Source: Owenia fusiformis (Eukaryota > Annelida > Polychaeta > Sabellida > Oweniidae). From it: a stretch of 64,000 nt of DNA. The position numbers and the translations under genes are program-made. Positions 31,016 to 41,169 of the stretch are shown piece after piece (position 1 is the stretch's first letter; each line of letters begins with the position of its first letter). The notes beneath the pieces were generated by a model that saw only the letters and a program-made list of their open reading frames with translations, was not told the origin of the DNA and did not search any database. The stretch covers positions 36,176,538 to 36,240,537 of the forward strand of contig CAIIXF020000007.1 in assembly GCA_903813345.2 (NCBI GenBank). The letters are read 5' to 3'.

Positions 31016-33339
31016 CCCGCTCAGTAATCCCCTGCAGGAATTTCATTCTGTGTAATTTCTCATATTTTCTTATTTTAGTATATGATAAATAATTTTGGCT
31101 ACAAGGTATAACCCTTTGGAAATACAATATTCTACCCTCAAACCCTCGGGGAGGTATATTCAATTTCCCTCAGATATATTGTATTTCCCTGTATTAAAAA
31201 CTTCCCATTAATTAAACCTCATATATAATGCACACCATTTTAAATATGAAAAAACTATAAATTAGTGATATCCATGTTTTTAACGAACGCATGAATTTGA
31301 AAGAAACAAATATTCTACTCATATGGTATAAAGGTATTACCAGTTGTGTCCATTTTAAATTTGATTGAAGAACTTGAATTAGAGGCAATTTTGAAATTAC
31401 AACATATTAAAAGAGGCTCTGTTGCTTAGATGGGAGAATCAATTAGCTGCATTGTTCAGTTTATGACAAAATTGATGTTTAGTGTTACTTTCATGAACAT
31501 CCATCCTGTAAAATAGCATTTGGAATCTAGTAGTTTGTATATAGATGAATTAGATAAGGCATTGTCAAGGGAAAATATCCAACAAGATTACTAGTTTTCT
31601 CATGAAAGTCATACTTTAACTTGAAATAGTTTGTAACACTCAATTTTTGGGGTTTGGAGATCGAAGTAATAATGATGAAAAACAAGCAATTTTAAAATAT
31701 TTATGTTTTACCCAAATTTTTAAAGATTTTTGTTAGCCTTTGTTTTGTCTGTTTTACTCTCAACTAAATCATGGTCATCAATTCTATTGTGACAAAATCA
31801 TCATTTACCAATTTTAAAATTAAATATTACTGGTTAGAGAATGTAATTTCTTACTTTAGGTTATATTTATATCCCGATTTATATGTATAATAATAATTGA
31901 TGAAGACGAATAGAGATTATCCTCTATGAGGTTCAGGGTATTGGAATTATCCCGAGGCCAATATAATATATCTGGCCGAGGGTTGTAGGTCCAGAGGGAA
32001 GATATTTTCTATTGGCCAAAGGCCTTAGGTACTGAGGGAAGATATATTATATTCGCCAAGGGATAATCCTAATAGGATGATCTGTTTATCCTATATCAAT
32101 CTTTCTTATCCGGTTCACATTGTTCAATTGGCCAGAGTTAGAAAGAATTCAACCATATGAATGTATTCATGTCTAATTTTGTTTTCTTGGCCTTAGGAGG
32201 ATTCTCCTGTTTTTCAAATATTCTCGAATCATTGATTATCAACATATGCATTAAGTATGCTACTTCCCTCATTGCTAATCATACACAAATGATGGTTATG
32301 ACTTAGTGGGCAGGTGTAATATATCTGCCCTCTCAGGCCGGGACATTAGCTATATCTGCCCGCTGATAAAAATATAAGTATTTATAAACCTGCTATATGT
32401 ATCTGAAACATGTCCAAGTATGGGACAAATGTATCTACTTTTTTGATTTCATACACTAAACAGATTTGTTTAGGAATTATTTGAAGTATTTCAAAAACAT
32501 ATACCGAACCACTATTGAAGGAATCATTGAAAATACAGCATATCAGAAACATGTGTAAATTGTTTATCTTGCAATTATTTTGCTAAATACTAATAGAAAT
32601 TATACTGTACCTTCCAGAGAATAGCTTTTTTGTTAACTATGAGCCAATGAATGAATGGATGCATTTTATTATAACTGCAAAATGATGCTCTATGCAATTC
32701 ATACGAAAAATTAATTTTGCCATATTAGAATCAAGTATAATCTTTAATCCATTGGATAGATCATGCATTGCCTGATGTTGAGGTATTGATAAAAGAATCA
32801 GCAAGTGTCTGACAAAATAGATTTTAGTGTTATGTATTAGGCAAAATATTAGGAAGGGTATAAATGTCTCCAATCTTTCTAGTTTTGAGTTTTACGCCTT
32901 CTTGCTTTGATTCAAATTATCCTCGGTCACTATTTGTAACCCCTCCCTCCTTCGCCATTTAGGCCATGGATATGAAGATGATTTAGAGGTTATGTGAAGG
33001 ATACTAGGGAAGGGTTAATAGCCAGAGTTATATTAGTTCATTTAAGTTTAATCATAAATGTTATGCAATTCACTCTAGCATCAAATATCATACCAAAAGG
33101 ATTGAACTGTTCATTACTTTTCAATTGCAGTAAACATGGTAAAATGATTCTAAATATTGAAGCCTGTTGAACAAGCATATTAATTAATTGTAACTCATAG
33201 CTCTAGATGACTTGAACTTATCCATTCATATTCTAGGAACAAGTCAATGAATAAGTAAGACTTGACTCTTGACAGACTTAAAAGACTGAGGACCCTATAA
33301 GACTTAAACTAAAAGTTCATTTGTCCATTGATGACCTAT

Positions 33340-34033
33340 GATAGGGAAGGGTCAGGATAACACTTATATAAAATATTTAAAGTGTCTAATAATGATAATG
33401 AACATATTACAATGTTACACAACATTAGTAGATGCTAATTAAATGTCAATTATTGTTAGTGTAATCTGCATTTTTCATTTAATGCTGCAACAAGCGCACA
33501 AGTACCAAAAAGTGCCACGCCCACTTTTCCCTGAAAGCAGCTATGTGTGACTATATTTGATAAATATTATTGATTTATAGGATCATTATATCAACTTTTA
33601 AATCTTTAAGTGTTAATATAGACATAATATTACAAATTTTGACAAAATAGCAGCCATAAAATCCAAACAGATTTTGAAATATTTCACTTTGAGAACAAAG
33701 GGACACATTTGGGAGGGGGTCAAATTGAGAATATTTCGAGATATAAATACTGTTTCTATGGTAACCATATAAGTTAGAGATTGGAAATTTCTGGCACTTA
33801 TTAACCATAACATGCCCTACCCAATTTAAAACAATGAATATCTGACATACATTAGTATTCTTTTTATTGGGTGGTATTAAAGTACCCCCATGGCTTTTTG
33901 GGGGTAGGGGTATAAATTGGTCTGAGGGCCGTCTACCACCCCTATAGAAAGTCCAACTACCCAGAAAGTGTCCAGTATAATCATACAGATGGTTTGAAAT
34001 AGGTTGGAATGTGTAACCTTTCATGTAAGGAAG
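33340..34033 (-). repeat. Right arm of a large inverted repeat
   Basis: Reverse complement of 28945-29640. The corresponding frame here is longer (149 codons, 33575-34024). Conservation of the frame between arms is weak evidence for coding, because both arms are simply similar DNA. Confidence 0.85.
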
Positions 34034-34475
34034 GTTGCATTTCTAGAGCACTTCTACAGAATGGGTTACAGTCTATAGGCCAAAATATTTTTAAACAAAG
34101 ACTAAATTAATCTGAGAGAATTATTCTGATAGCACCTTGGATAATACATTCTAACGGAGTTAATCCTACACCTTTGATGATCTTTGATTTAATTATCAAA
34201 GTATATATTAATTTGAACATGTTTAACTTTATCCCAATCAGTCGACAAAAATTAACTAAAACTAGGCTAAACCAACCACAAAATACAAAAATATTAAGTA
34301 AATACAGCATGACAAAATATGAAATGTGTTAGTTTAAAATACAGCATGAAAATGTATATTATAAAAAAAAGATATTTCATGAGTAGTGTGCTAACTGCTA
34401 AAATCTCTAAATATTTTTCATTCTTTCAAAAGTGAAAATTAATTGTATAAATTATGTTATATTTCAAGTTGGGTA

Positions 34476-34652
34476 GAGTTGTCTAGGGGATGAGTTGTCT
34501 TGGGATGACATGTCTTGGGATGAGATGTCTTGGGATGAGTTGTCTTGGGATGAGATGTCTTGGGATGAGATGTCTTGGGATGGGTTGTCTTGGGATGAGA
34601 TGTCTTGGGGATGAGTTGTCTTGGGATGAGTTGTCTTAGGGATGAGTTGTCC
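34476..34652 (-). repeat. 15-bp tandem array, inverted partner
   Basis: Tandem GGGATGAGTTGTCTT and GGGATGAGATGTCTT units, the reverse complement of the array at 28465-28630. Confidence 0.85.
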
Positions 34653-35921
34653 TGTTACCATAGTAGGCCCTGGTTGTCATTTCGTTTCGTTTAGTTTACA
34701 TATTGTACGAAGCCCCGGGTATTAAGTTAGCCCTGCCTATTTATATTGTACGGAATGAAACAAAACTATCACATCTGAAGTTGTCATTTACCCATTAAAA
34801 TGTATTCTTATTTCCAATTAAGGATTGGGGTTTACCAATATAACGAGCAAGAGTATCTGTATCAAATATGGGCACCTGGGCCATCATAGAACATAGCTAA
34901 AATCAATCACGTAATGAGCGACTTGTAATAGCTCATCTACACGTAAAACCTGTAACTTTCACGCTTACCGTCCTGTAGAAAGACTAGTCTGACGTCATTT
35001 TTCTGCGCGCGCATAAAAGTTCACGTTCATGCTTTGTTGAATACGCGTCTGTAAATTGCACCAATATGATAATCTCATGTAAAAACCTGTAAACTTAACG
35101 CTGGGCCAAAGAAAATAAACAAATCTGACGTCATTTATCTGCGCGCGCATTGAAGTTCACGTTCAAGTTTTGTTAAATACGTGTAGCTTAACCTCTGTAT
35201 TGCTTGCCCCCATTGTCCTATGAATATAGGAACAAAAATATTTCAGATGGCAAATTCCATTGATATTACTTCTTATTAAGTAAGTTATATCACTACCCTG
35301 GACATTACATTTTATAAAAAAGTCTTAACTGTGAAATATGGACAAAATGCATAATATTGATTAAGAAATTGAAAAGGTATACTCTCATCATAGACATCTT
35401 AAAAAGTTCTGTTTTCCTAGGATTGTATTCAAAACATCTTGCATTTCGTGGATGGCCTATAGTTACATTTTTGTGACCTCCAAAACAAGGCAAATTGGGG
35501 AGGAAATAAATGCAGGTTGTTTAAAATACATTTTATATAAATAAATGATTGAATTACTATATTCAGATATTTGATACCTGTGATGGTAAATTATTACATC
35601 TCAAAAGTTTTAGCAAGTGGAATAGAGTGATTGGTGTGCCACTGAGTTTCTGATTTCGGAAACTGCTAGAATCATTATTTATTCCAATATAAAGTAATTT
35701 TTATTAAACCAAAACATTTATCAATTGTTAAGCCGACCCAGCAATTTAGGCTGAGGAGAGTGTAGAATACATTGCATGCATTCTTTTACATTGGTTTTTT
35801 ATATTTCATAATCTTAATATGTTCCTTTTTAAGCACATCATATGTTTCAAAATACATATTTCTCTAATACATTGAGATCTGAGATATTGCACAGTATAGT
35901 AATCTATTTTTAGGGTAGAGA
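34653..35921. other. No gene; local duplication with CRE-like sites
   Basis: Two similar segments near 34980-35050 and 35105-35175 share TCTGACGTCATTT, CTGCGCGCGCAT and AAGTTCACGTTCA. A TAGCTTAACCTCT end at about 35180 resembles the MITE family at 24894. The remainder is AT-rich and featureless. Confidence 0.4.
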
Positions 35922-35925
35922 TTAA

Positions 35926-37195
35926 AAGGTGGATTGGATCGAATGGACTGGATTCATGTAATTGTAATCTCCAAAGCACTTGGAATGAACAAGTTGTTGA
36001 GGATGACTATGTATTTAAAAAGAACCTTACTAAAATATTGTACCAAAATTATATGTATAAGGAGAAATGGAAGTGTGATTTACAATTATACCCAGTTTTA
36101 AGAACATACATTAAATTCAAAACAACTTTTGAAAGAGAACAATATTTAAGCCTTCAAAACAAAAATCACAGGCAATCAATTTCACAACTGAGATTAAGTT
36201 CACATAAATTACAAATAGAACTGGGTAGACATGATAAACCACGGCCAAAACCTGAATATGAAAGATTATGTTAATTTTGTGGGGAAATAGAAAATGAGGT
36301 TCATTTCATGATTAAATGCCATTTACATAGAGAAAATAGAAAAATATTGTTTGACAACATCACTAGCAAAATTAATGTTGATCAACATGATCCTGAAAAT
36401 ACATTCATTATGTTAATAATATCTTCAAAAGATACATTTTGGATGCATCACACCTAAAGTATATTATAACATATGTAAATAACAAGTTTTTTGTATAAAT
36501 TGTATATATTAGTGTAGTGTAGTTTTGTGAAATTTCATTTTGTAATGACTAATATGTCAGGTCATGACTTCTAAAGAGTCAATAAAAGATATATATATGT
36601 ATATAAAAGCTGGATTGGATCGGGAATCTTCAAAATGTGTAATTTCCATACAAGTTAATTCATTTGTATGTGATTATGCTGTGTTTACACTAATGCTAAT
36701 AATTTGAAAAGATCTCCACTTATAGATTATATTTTTATATTTATTGGGAGACCCCAGGGTGCCTTCTATTAATTTTTTACAGATATCATCATTTATTCAT
36801 TATTCTCCACACTTTTTCTTCTACTTCCAAGTACGCTTTCAACCATATATTACATGCTCCTACTAAAGACTTGGGCTAAACTTGACGAGAAAGTATTTTT
36901 ATCTAGGTCAAAGTCATACGTCAAAATATAGGTCAAATCATCTACAATATATTTGACCTGCAAATTGTTAGTAAGCCTACAGGGCCTCCATAAGATTTCT
37001 TACAATCTTGATGTCTAGTTAATATCATATTGCGCATTGCATAAATGAAAATAAGCATGCACTTGGTAAGACATATTATGGCAAAATATAAGAATATAAG
37101 TCACTAGCTTGTCAAAAAATCTATTCCACATTTTGAAAATTACCAATCCAATCCACCTTTTACATGAATCCAATCCACTCGATCCAATCCACCTT
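35926..37195. mobile_element. TIR element flanked by TTAA
   Basis: AAGGTGGATTGGATCGA at 35926 is mirrored by TCGATCCAATCCACCTT ending 37195. TTAA sits at 35922-35925 and 37196-37199. Within the right end the TIR sequence is repeated once more. TTAA targeting is typical of piggyBac elements, but the terminal bases are not the usual CCC, so assignment is open. It contains a LINE fragment. Confidence 0.6.
35981..36456 (+). pseudogene. LINE reverse transcriptase C-terminal fragment
   Basis: A frame starting WNEQVVEDDYVFKK, through QSISQLRLSSHKLQIELGRH to a stop at 36272, continuing CGEIENEVHFMIKCHLH. The run of Ser/Leu/Arg-rich helix then C...EVHF...KCHL is the usual carboxy-terminal tail of LINE polymerases in invertebrates. 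A single in-frame stop and absence of the polymerase core show a dead 5'-truncated copy. AT-rich sequence to about 36600 is probably its 3' region. Confidence 0.65.
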
Positions 37196-37199
37196 TTAA

Positions 37200-37984
37200 T
37201 GCTTACCATTTTTAGACTAGCTTTTCCTTATAAGTCGATCCAAGATCTTGTGAAAGTTGAGATGAATTTGGGATCAATTGGGTCTCACCTCATTAATCCA
37301 GGATCTGAATAATTAATTTGGTATCTTAATCTTTTTTTTAGAATACAACCATTTGTTTCTCCTATATATAGTAAGGATATAGTAATATAATATGCAATAG
37401 GGATCAATCAGGTGAGACTGGCTGACTACCCTTTGCATTCGTTCGACTTCACTTCTCAAAAGAGAGCTTTGTCTTCAGTTTATATAAACTAGACTCTGCG
37501 CGCAGGGTATGGTTGACCTGTTAGGTATAAAAACCAATGTTCCAAGAATTGCAAGTTCTTTTAGATAGAGTTTTTGATAGAGATTTTAGAGAGAATTAAA
37601 TTAAGTTTTGGAACAGTAAGACATATATTGTAGTTACCAAGAGATTGGAGAAATAAAATATATTAAAACGCATCTAAAGAGATAGTACTCTGTGCTTGAT
37701 TTCAAGACTTTAAATATACGTAACAATATGAACATGAAGTCACAGTATATTTAGGTTCAGAATTTTAATGCATTTTGTGATCAAAGATGCTTTTTCTCAT
37801 TACAGACCTAAAACAGTATCACAATAGCAGCACATATACAGTATTATTCATATATAAACAGTATATCCTTTGTTAATAATACATATCACATGTAAACAAT
37901 ATATACACAAGCCCATAAAACAATATAAATATGCCATATATTTGGTATCCTCCATATAACAGGGTTCGAAACTCACAGCTACCT
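37200..37984. other. No gene recognised
   Basis: A TATAAAAACC box near 37527 is followed about 130 bp later by AATAAAATATATT, which could be the R region of a degraded LTR. No matching partner LTR, primer-binding site or coding sequence was found. Confidence 0.3.
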
Positions 37985-38325
37985 GACTGCCAATGGCAAC
38001 CAGGTAATTAGGCTTAATACCAATGGCAACCAGGTAATGAACTGAATGCCAATGGCAACCAGGTAATGAACTAAATGCCAATGGCAACCAGGTAATGGAC
38101 TGAATGCCAATGAAAACCAGGCAATTGGACTGAATGCAAATGGCAATCAGATAATGGACTAAAATGCCAATGGCAACCGGGGAATGAACTGAATGCCAAT
38201 GGCAACCAGGTAATGAACTGAATGCCAATGGCAACCAGGTTATGGACTGAATGCCAATGGCAACCAGGCAATGGACTGAATGCCAATGAAAACCGGGTAA
38301 TGGACTGAATGCCAATGACAATCAC
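37985..38325. repeat. 30-bp minisatellite
   Basis: Eleven or so copies of a unit containing CTGAATGCCAATGGCAACC and AGGTAATG. Because 30 is divisible by three, long open frames appear on the minus strand (37848-38321). They are low-complexity artefacts. Confidence 0.9.
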
Positions 38326-38329
38326 GTTT

Positions 38330-39913
38330 TAACTGTAGTCATGAACCCTGCCATATAATCTTTGTTTCTTATTTTATTAAATATTTCAAATAAATAAAAA
38401 TTATAAAATAAATCATTTATGTAATTGCAAACTTTCAATAGATTGAACACATGTATAATATAATTACATGTACATTATCTGATGCATTGTCATGGTGATA
38501 AATTATAAATCATTTGGTTTCTACTTTGATCATCCTCCTAAGCAGGTATCCAGAATCCGTACCTCCTTCTCCCCCCTGCTATAACCAATTTGGAAGCGCC
38601 CGATTAAACTGAATCACATGATCTAATTATGAGCAATGACTTATACATGATTTCTGATGCAATGTTGCAACAGCCAATCAGATTGCGAGTTCTTAATCAG
38701 GGAAATGCTAACTCCTTATCCCAGGGGGTAAAAAGAAAGAGAATATATTCTGGATTTTGAAGCCCTGTGATCAGAGGATGACTTTGATCGATTCTAACAA
38801 TGTAAGAGTATTTTCCTTGATGAACATTGTATGTTCTATAAATTAAATAAACAAACTTTCATGAACTCATAACAAAACTTTCAATCATCTGTTTATGACA
38901 TTAATATTTGCTTATTCTGTGTAAATATGTTTTATCTCAATTAAATAATCTACAGATATTATTTTAATATTAAATTAAGAGTAAATATACATAATTAATA
39001 ATAGATTATACATTCATAATTTAATTTCACTTATTCATAATATAAACAATTTGAACCATAAATAAATGAGTAGTTGATTTTCTATCGTATTTCAAAACGA
39101 TGTGGTTTGAAAGCCAATAGTTTCCAATAATGTCGAGATACTTGTACAAATCCCCTAAAATGTGTATATTTTACATTTTGTATATTCTCATCCACTGATG
39201 GATGCCCTCTTGAAAATTCTCTCGTTTTTAACATGGGAAATCCTCACTTCAGCTAGTCCATGACTCATTTATTTATGGTCTAAACTGTATGTGAGTTTAC
39301 TTCACTGTTAACTCATAAATCAATTTGCACGTTTTATCACATTTTTATCACATACAGTATTTGAATGCTTTGGCGGGACTGGCTACTTTGAATGACATCA
39401 TGCTTATCAAAACTCGACATCGCTTTTATTCACTCAATCGCTCACTCACTTCTTTTGATATTTGATGAGTTGATAAAAAAGATATCAAGAATTATCATAG
39501 GATATCCCATTTATCTCATGATTTGTTGCCGGACATAAACACATAATCATGCATCAAATCTCCCCCCCCCAACTCAATAGCTCCCTCTTAAAAAATGTCT
39601 GGAGGGGGAGGGGTGAGATTTAATAAAATGCTACGTCTTCCTATACTACAGCAAAACCTGTGAAATTACACATCTCTAGACGTGGAACACCTTCATAAGT
39701 GAAGAACACGCCTCAAAGTTCTGTTACCCATTAAGTTTAAGTAAAATGACTGTATTACTTACTTATTTTAGCATGTACATAAACATCGAATGAACATATA
39801 ACATAACAAGGCACAGGACGTGAACGAGATCACACCATCAAATAGGCAGACACTATGAACCAGGAAAACTGTTCTCCTATTATGTTTACAAATTTCAAGA
39901 ACAAGAAAACAAG
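38330..39913. other. No gene recognised
   Basis: AT-rich. The only GC-richer block (38550-38720) has no open frame with splice sites. C- and G-homopolymer runs flank 39560-39615. Confidence 0.4.
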
Positions 39914-40111
39914 ATGGCCACCCAAAAGTTAATCAGCTCTAGTACTTCATATGGTCTATCATCTCTGCGAATTTGGAGAAAATCTGATGAGCAGTTTTCC
40001 TTAAACGGCGATGACAAAAAGCAGGACGATCACGACCATGATCTCGACCATGATCACGATCACGACCACGACCACGACCAGTATGACGACTATATCCCAC
40101 CGATGGTGTGA
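39914..40111 (+). CDS. Small ORF with His-Asp repeat (uncertain)
   Basis: A 65-codon frame from an ATG in good context (AAGATGGCC) to a TGA. The first 35 residues are of mixed composition (MATQKLISSSTSYGLSSLRI). The rest is dominated by alternating His and Asp, from a near-perfect CACGAC/CATGAT hexanucleotide array (about 40024-40083), which would bind metal ions if translated. No splice sites or homologues are recognised. The array may simply be a microsatellite inside a chance frame. Confidence 0.3.
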   Translation: MATQKLISSSTSYGLSSLRIWRKSDEQFSLNGDDKKQDDHDHDLDHDHDHDHDHDQYDDYIPPMV

Positions 40112-40282
40112 TAAAAATACAAGAAGTAAACCCACATGCTTCCTTATAATTAAATAATGGGTGACATATGGTATTTGAATATTACAGTATTTCAAAAAAA
40201 GATGTTTCACTTTCACTGTAAATGTGACATTGTACATTTTGAATGCCGTTTATACTAAACATTTTGGCAAAGTGATCAGTGA

Positions 40283-40494
40283 CAGGCCCGTAGCCAGGAT
40301 TTGCCAAGGGGGGTTCAGTTTCCCAAAATTTCCAAGGGGGTTCACATCTGACAATTTTGGCCCAAATATGGCTAAAATCACTTGAGAAATGCTCAAAATG
40401 GTGAAAAACTGCATGATTTTGAAAGAATTTTTGGCCAGGAGGGGGGGTGGGGTGTTTGCCCGTACCCAGCAAACCCCCCCTCGCTACGGGCCTG
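40283..40494. mobile_element. hAT-like MITE (CAGGCCCGTAGC termini)
   Basis: Perfect 12-bp inverted ends CAGGCCCGTAGC (40283) and GCTACGGGCCTG (ending 40494), with AGTGA duplicated at 40278-40282 and 40495-40499. 212 bp, G-tract rich, no ORF. A second, shorter copy is at 51523-51703. Confidence 0.8.
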
Positions 40495-40541
40495 AGTGAA
40501 TATACAATAAAAAGTTAACTCGATATAGGTGATAAAGTGGG

Positions 40542-40787
40542 TCAAACACAGATCTTCAGATCTCCATTAATGCCTATGGTGACTTTGGTAATTTTCAGCT
40601 CAGTGAATACATAATGCTCATCAAGGTTAATGTGTACTAGTATGTCCAACTTTTCCTCGTGACATTTTAACAAGGCATTAACATGCAAAATGTCACCACT
40701 TGCCATTTGTACACAGATGCCGACTGCAGAAAGTGGTATATGATTTCCAACTAGATAAAACACTTCAATTTTTGAAACACCAGGCAA
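40542..40787 (-). CDS. Candidate terminal exon of an unknown gene
   Basis: A minus-strand frame of about 80 residues, of normal amino-acid composition with alternating hydrophobic residues (for example KIEVFYLVGNHIPL and KITKVTIGINGDLKICV). It ends in TGA. It has no ATG at its start and is preceded directly by TTAATAG, which could be a splice acceptor. No family is recognised. It lies 300 bp beyond the stop codon of the cytochrome b561 gene on the same strand but is not part of that protein. A pseudogene fragment or a long chance frame are the alternatives. Confidence 0.35.
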   Translation of the reverse strand: MPGVSKIEVFYLVGNHIPLSAVGICVQMASGDILHVNALLKCHEEKLDILVHINLDEHYVFTELKITKVTIGINGDLKICV

Positions 40788-41083
40788 CTATTAAGAGACC
40801 CTAATGAACATAAGTTTCTCTTTGTTGACATACCATTTCCAAGATCCAGATTATTTTTTTATAATCTTTAATATAGATGTCAGGTTAGATCACTCAATAA
40901 CTTATTTAATAACAACGAAATCCATGACGTCATAGATTTGAAGAATTTCAGCTGGCTCTGATTGCCCAATTGGGAAAGGCAGGAAAAAGCTAATTGACTC
41001 CTATTGGATGAGACTTATAATCCTCTTTGGATAACTGATTCCTATTGGTCACTGGAGACATATTCACATCAGCTGAATGGCTC

Positions 41084-41169
41084 CTATTGGTCAAGTGGAA
41101 TGTGCTCTTCTTCAGGGGTTGGTTGACGTTCATAATCAGGATTAGTTATTATGTAACCTACGACTAGAC
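41084..41169 (-). CDS. CYB561: Cytochrome b561 exon 5 (terminal)
   Basis: 86 nt after TTTACAG. It finishes the last helix (LVVGYVITN), then the acidic cytosolic tail and a TAG stop at 41086-41084. No clear polyadenylation signal was pinned down downstream. Confidence 0.9.

Larger units (their letters stand above)
28465..34652. mobile_element. Foldback-like inverted structure
   Basis: Outer tandem arrays, 0.7-kb inverted arms and a second inverted pair further in (about 30600-30990 against 31905-32420, sharing GGCAGATATA and GCAGGTTT phrases) are arranged symmetrically. There is no protein of note. Foldback elements such as FB and Galileo have long inverted repeats with tandem subrepeats, which this resembles. 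The 300-450 bp between array and arm do not match on the two sides, so a single element is an inference. Confidence 0.55.

Noticed and set aside
33575-34024. 149-codon frame in the right inverted arm as a gene
   Set aside because: Conserved only because the arms are similar DNA. No domain, and the frame is shorter in the left arm.
28072-35193. One large MITE-ended element spanning the foldback structure
   Set aside because: The GAGAGGTTA ends at 28072 and 35193 are similar but differ by an indel and lack a clear duplication. They may be two separate copies.
37440-37730. Solo LTR with TATA and polyadenylation signal
   Set aside because: No second LTR, no TG...CA ends with a target duplication, and no retroviral-type coding sequence nearby.
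37848-38325. 157- and 84-codon minus-strand frames with WHSVH repeats
   Set aside because: Products of a 30-bp minisatellite; no non-repeat protein part.
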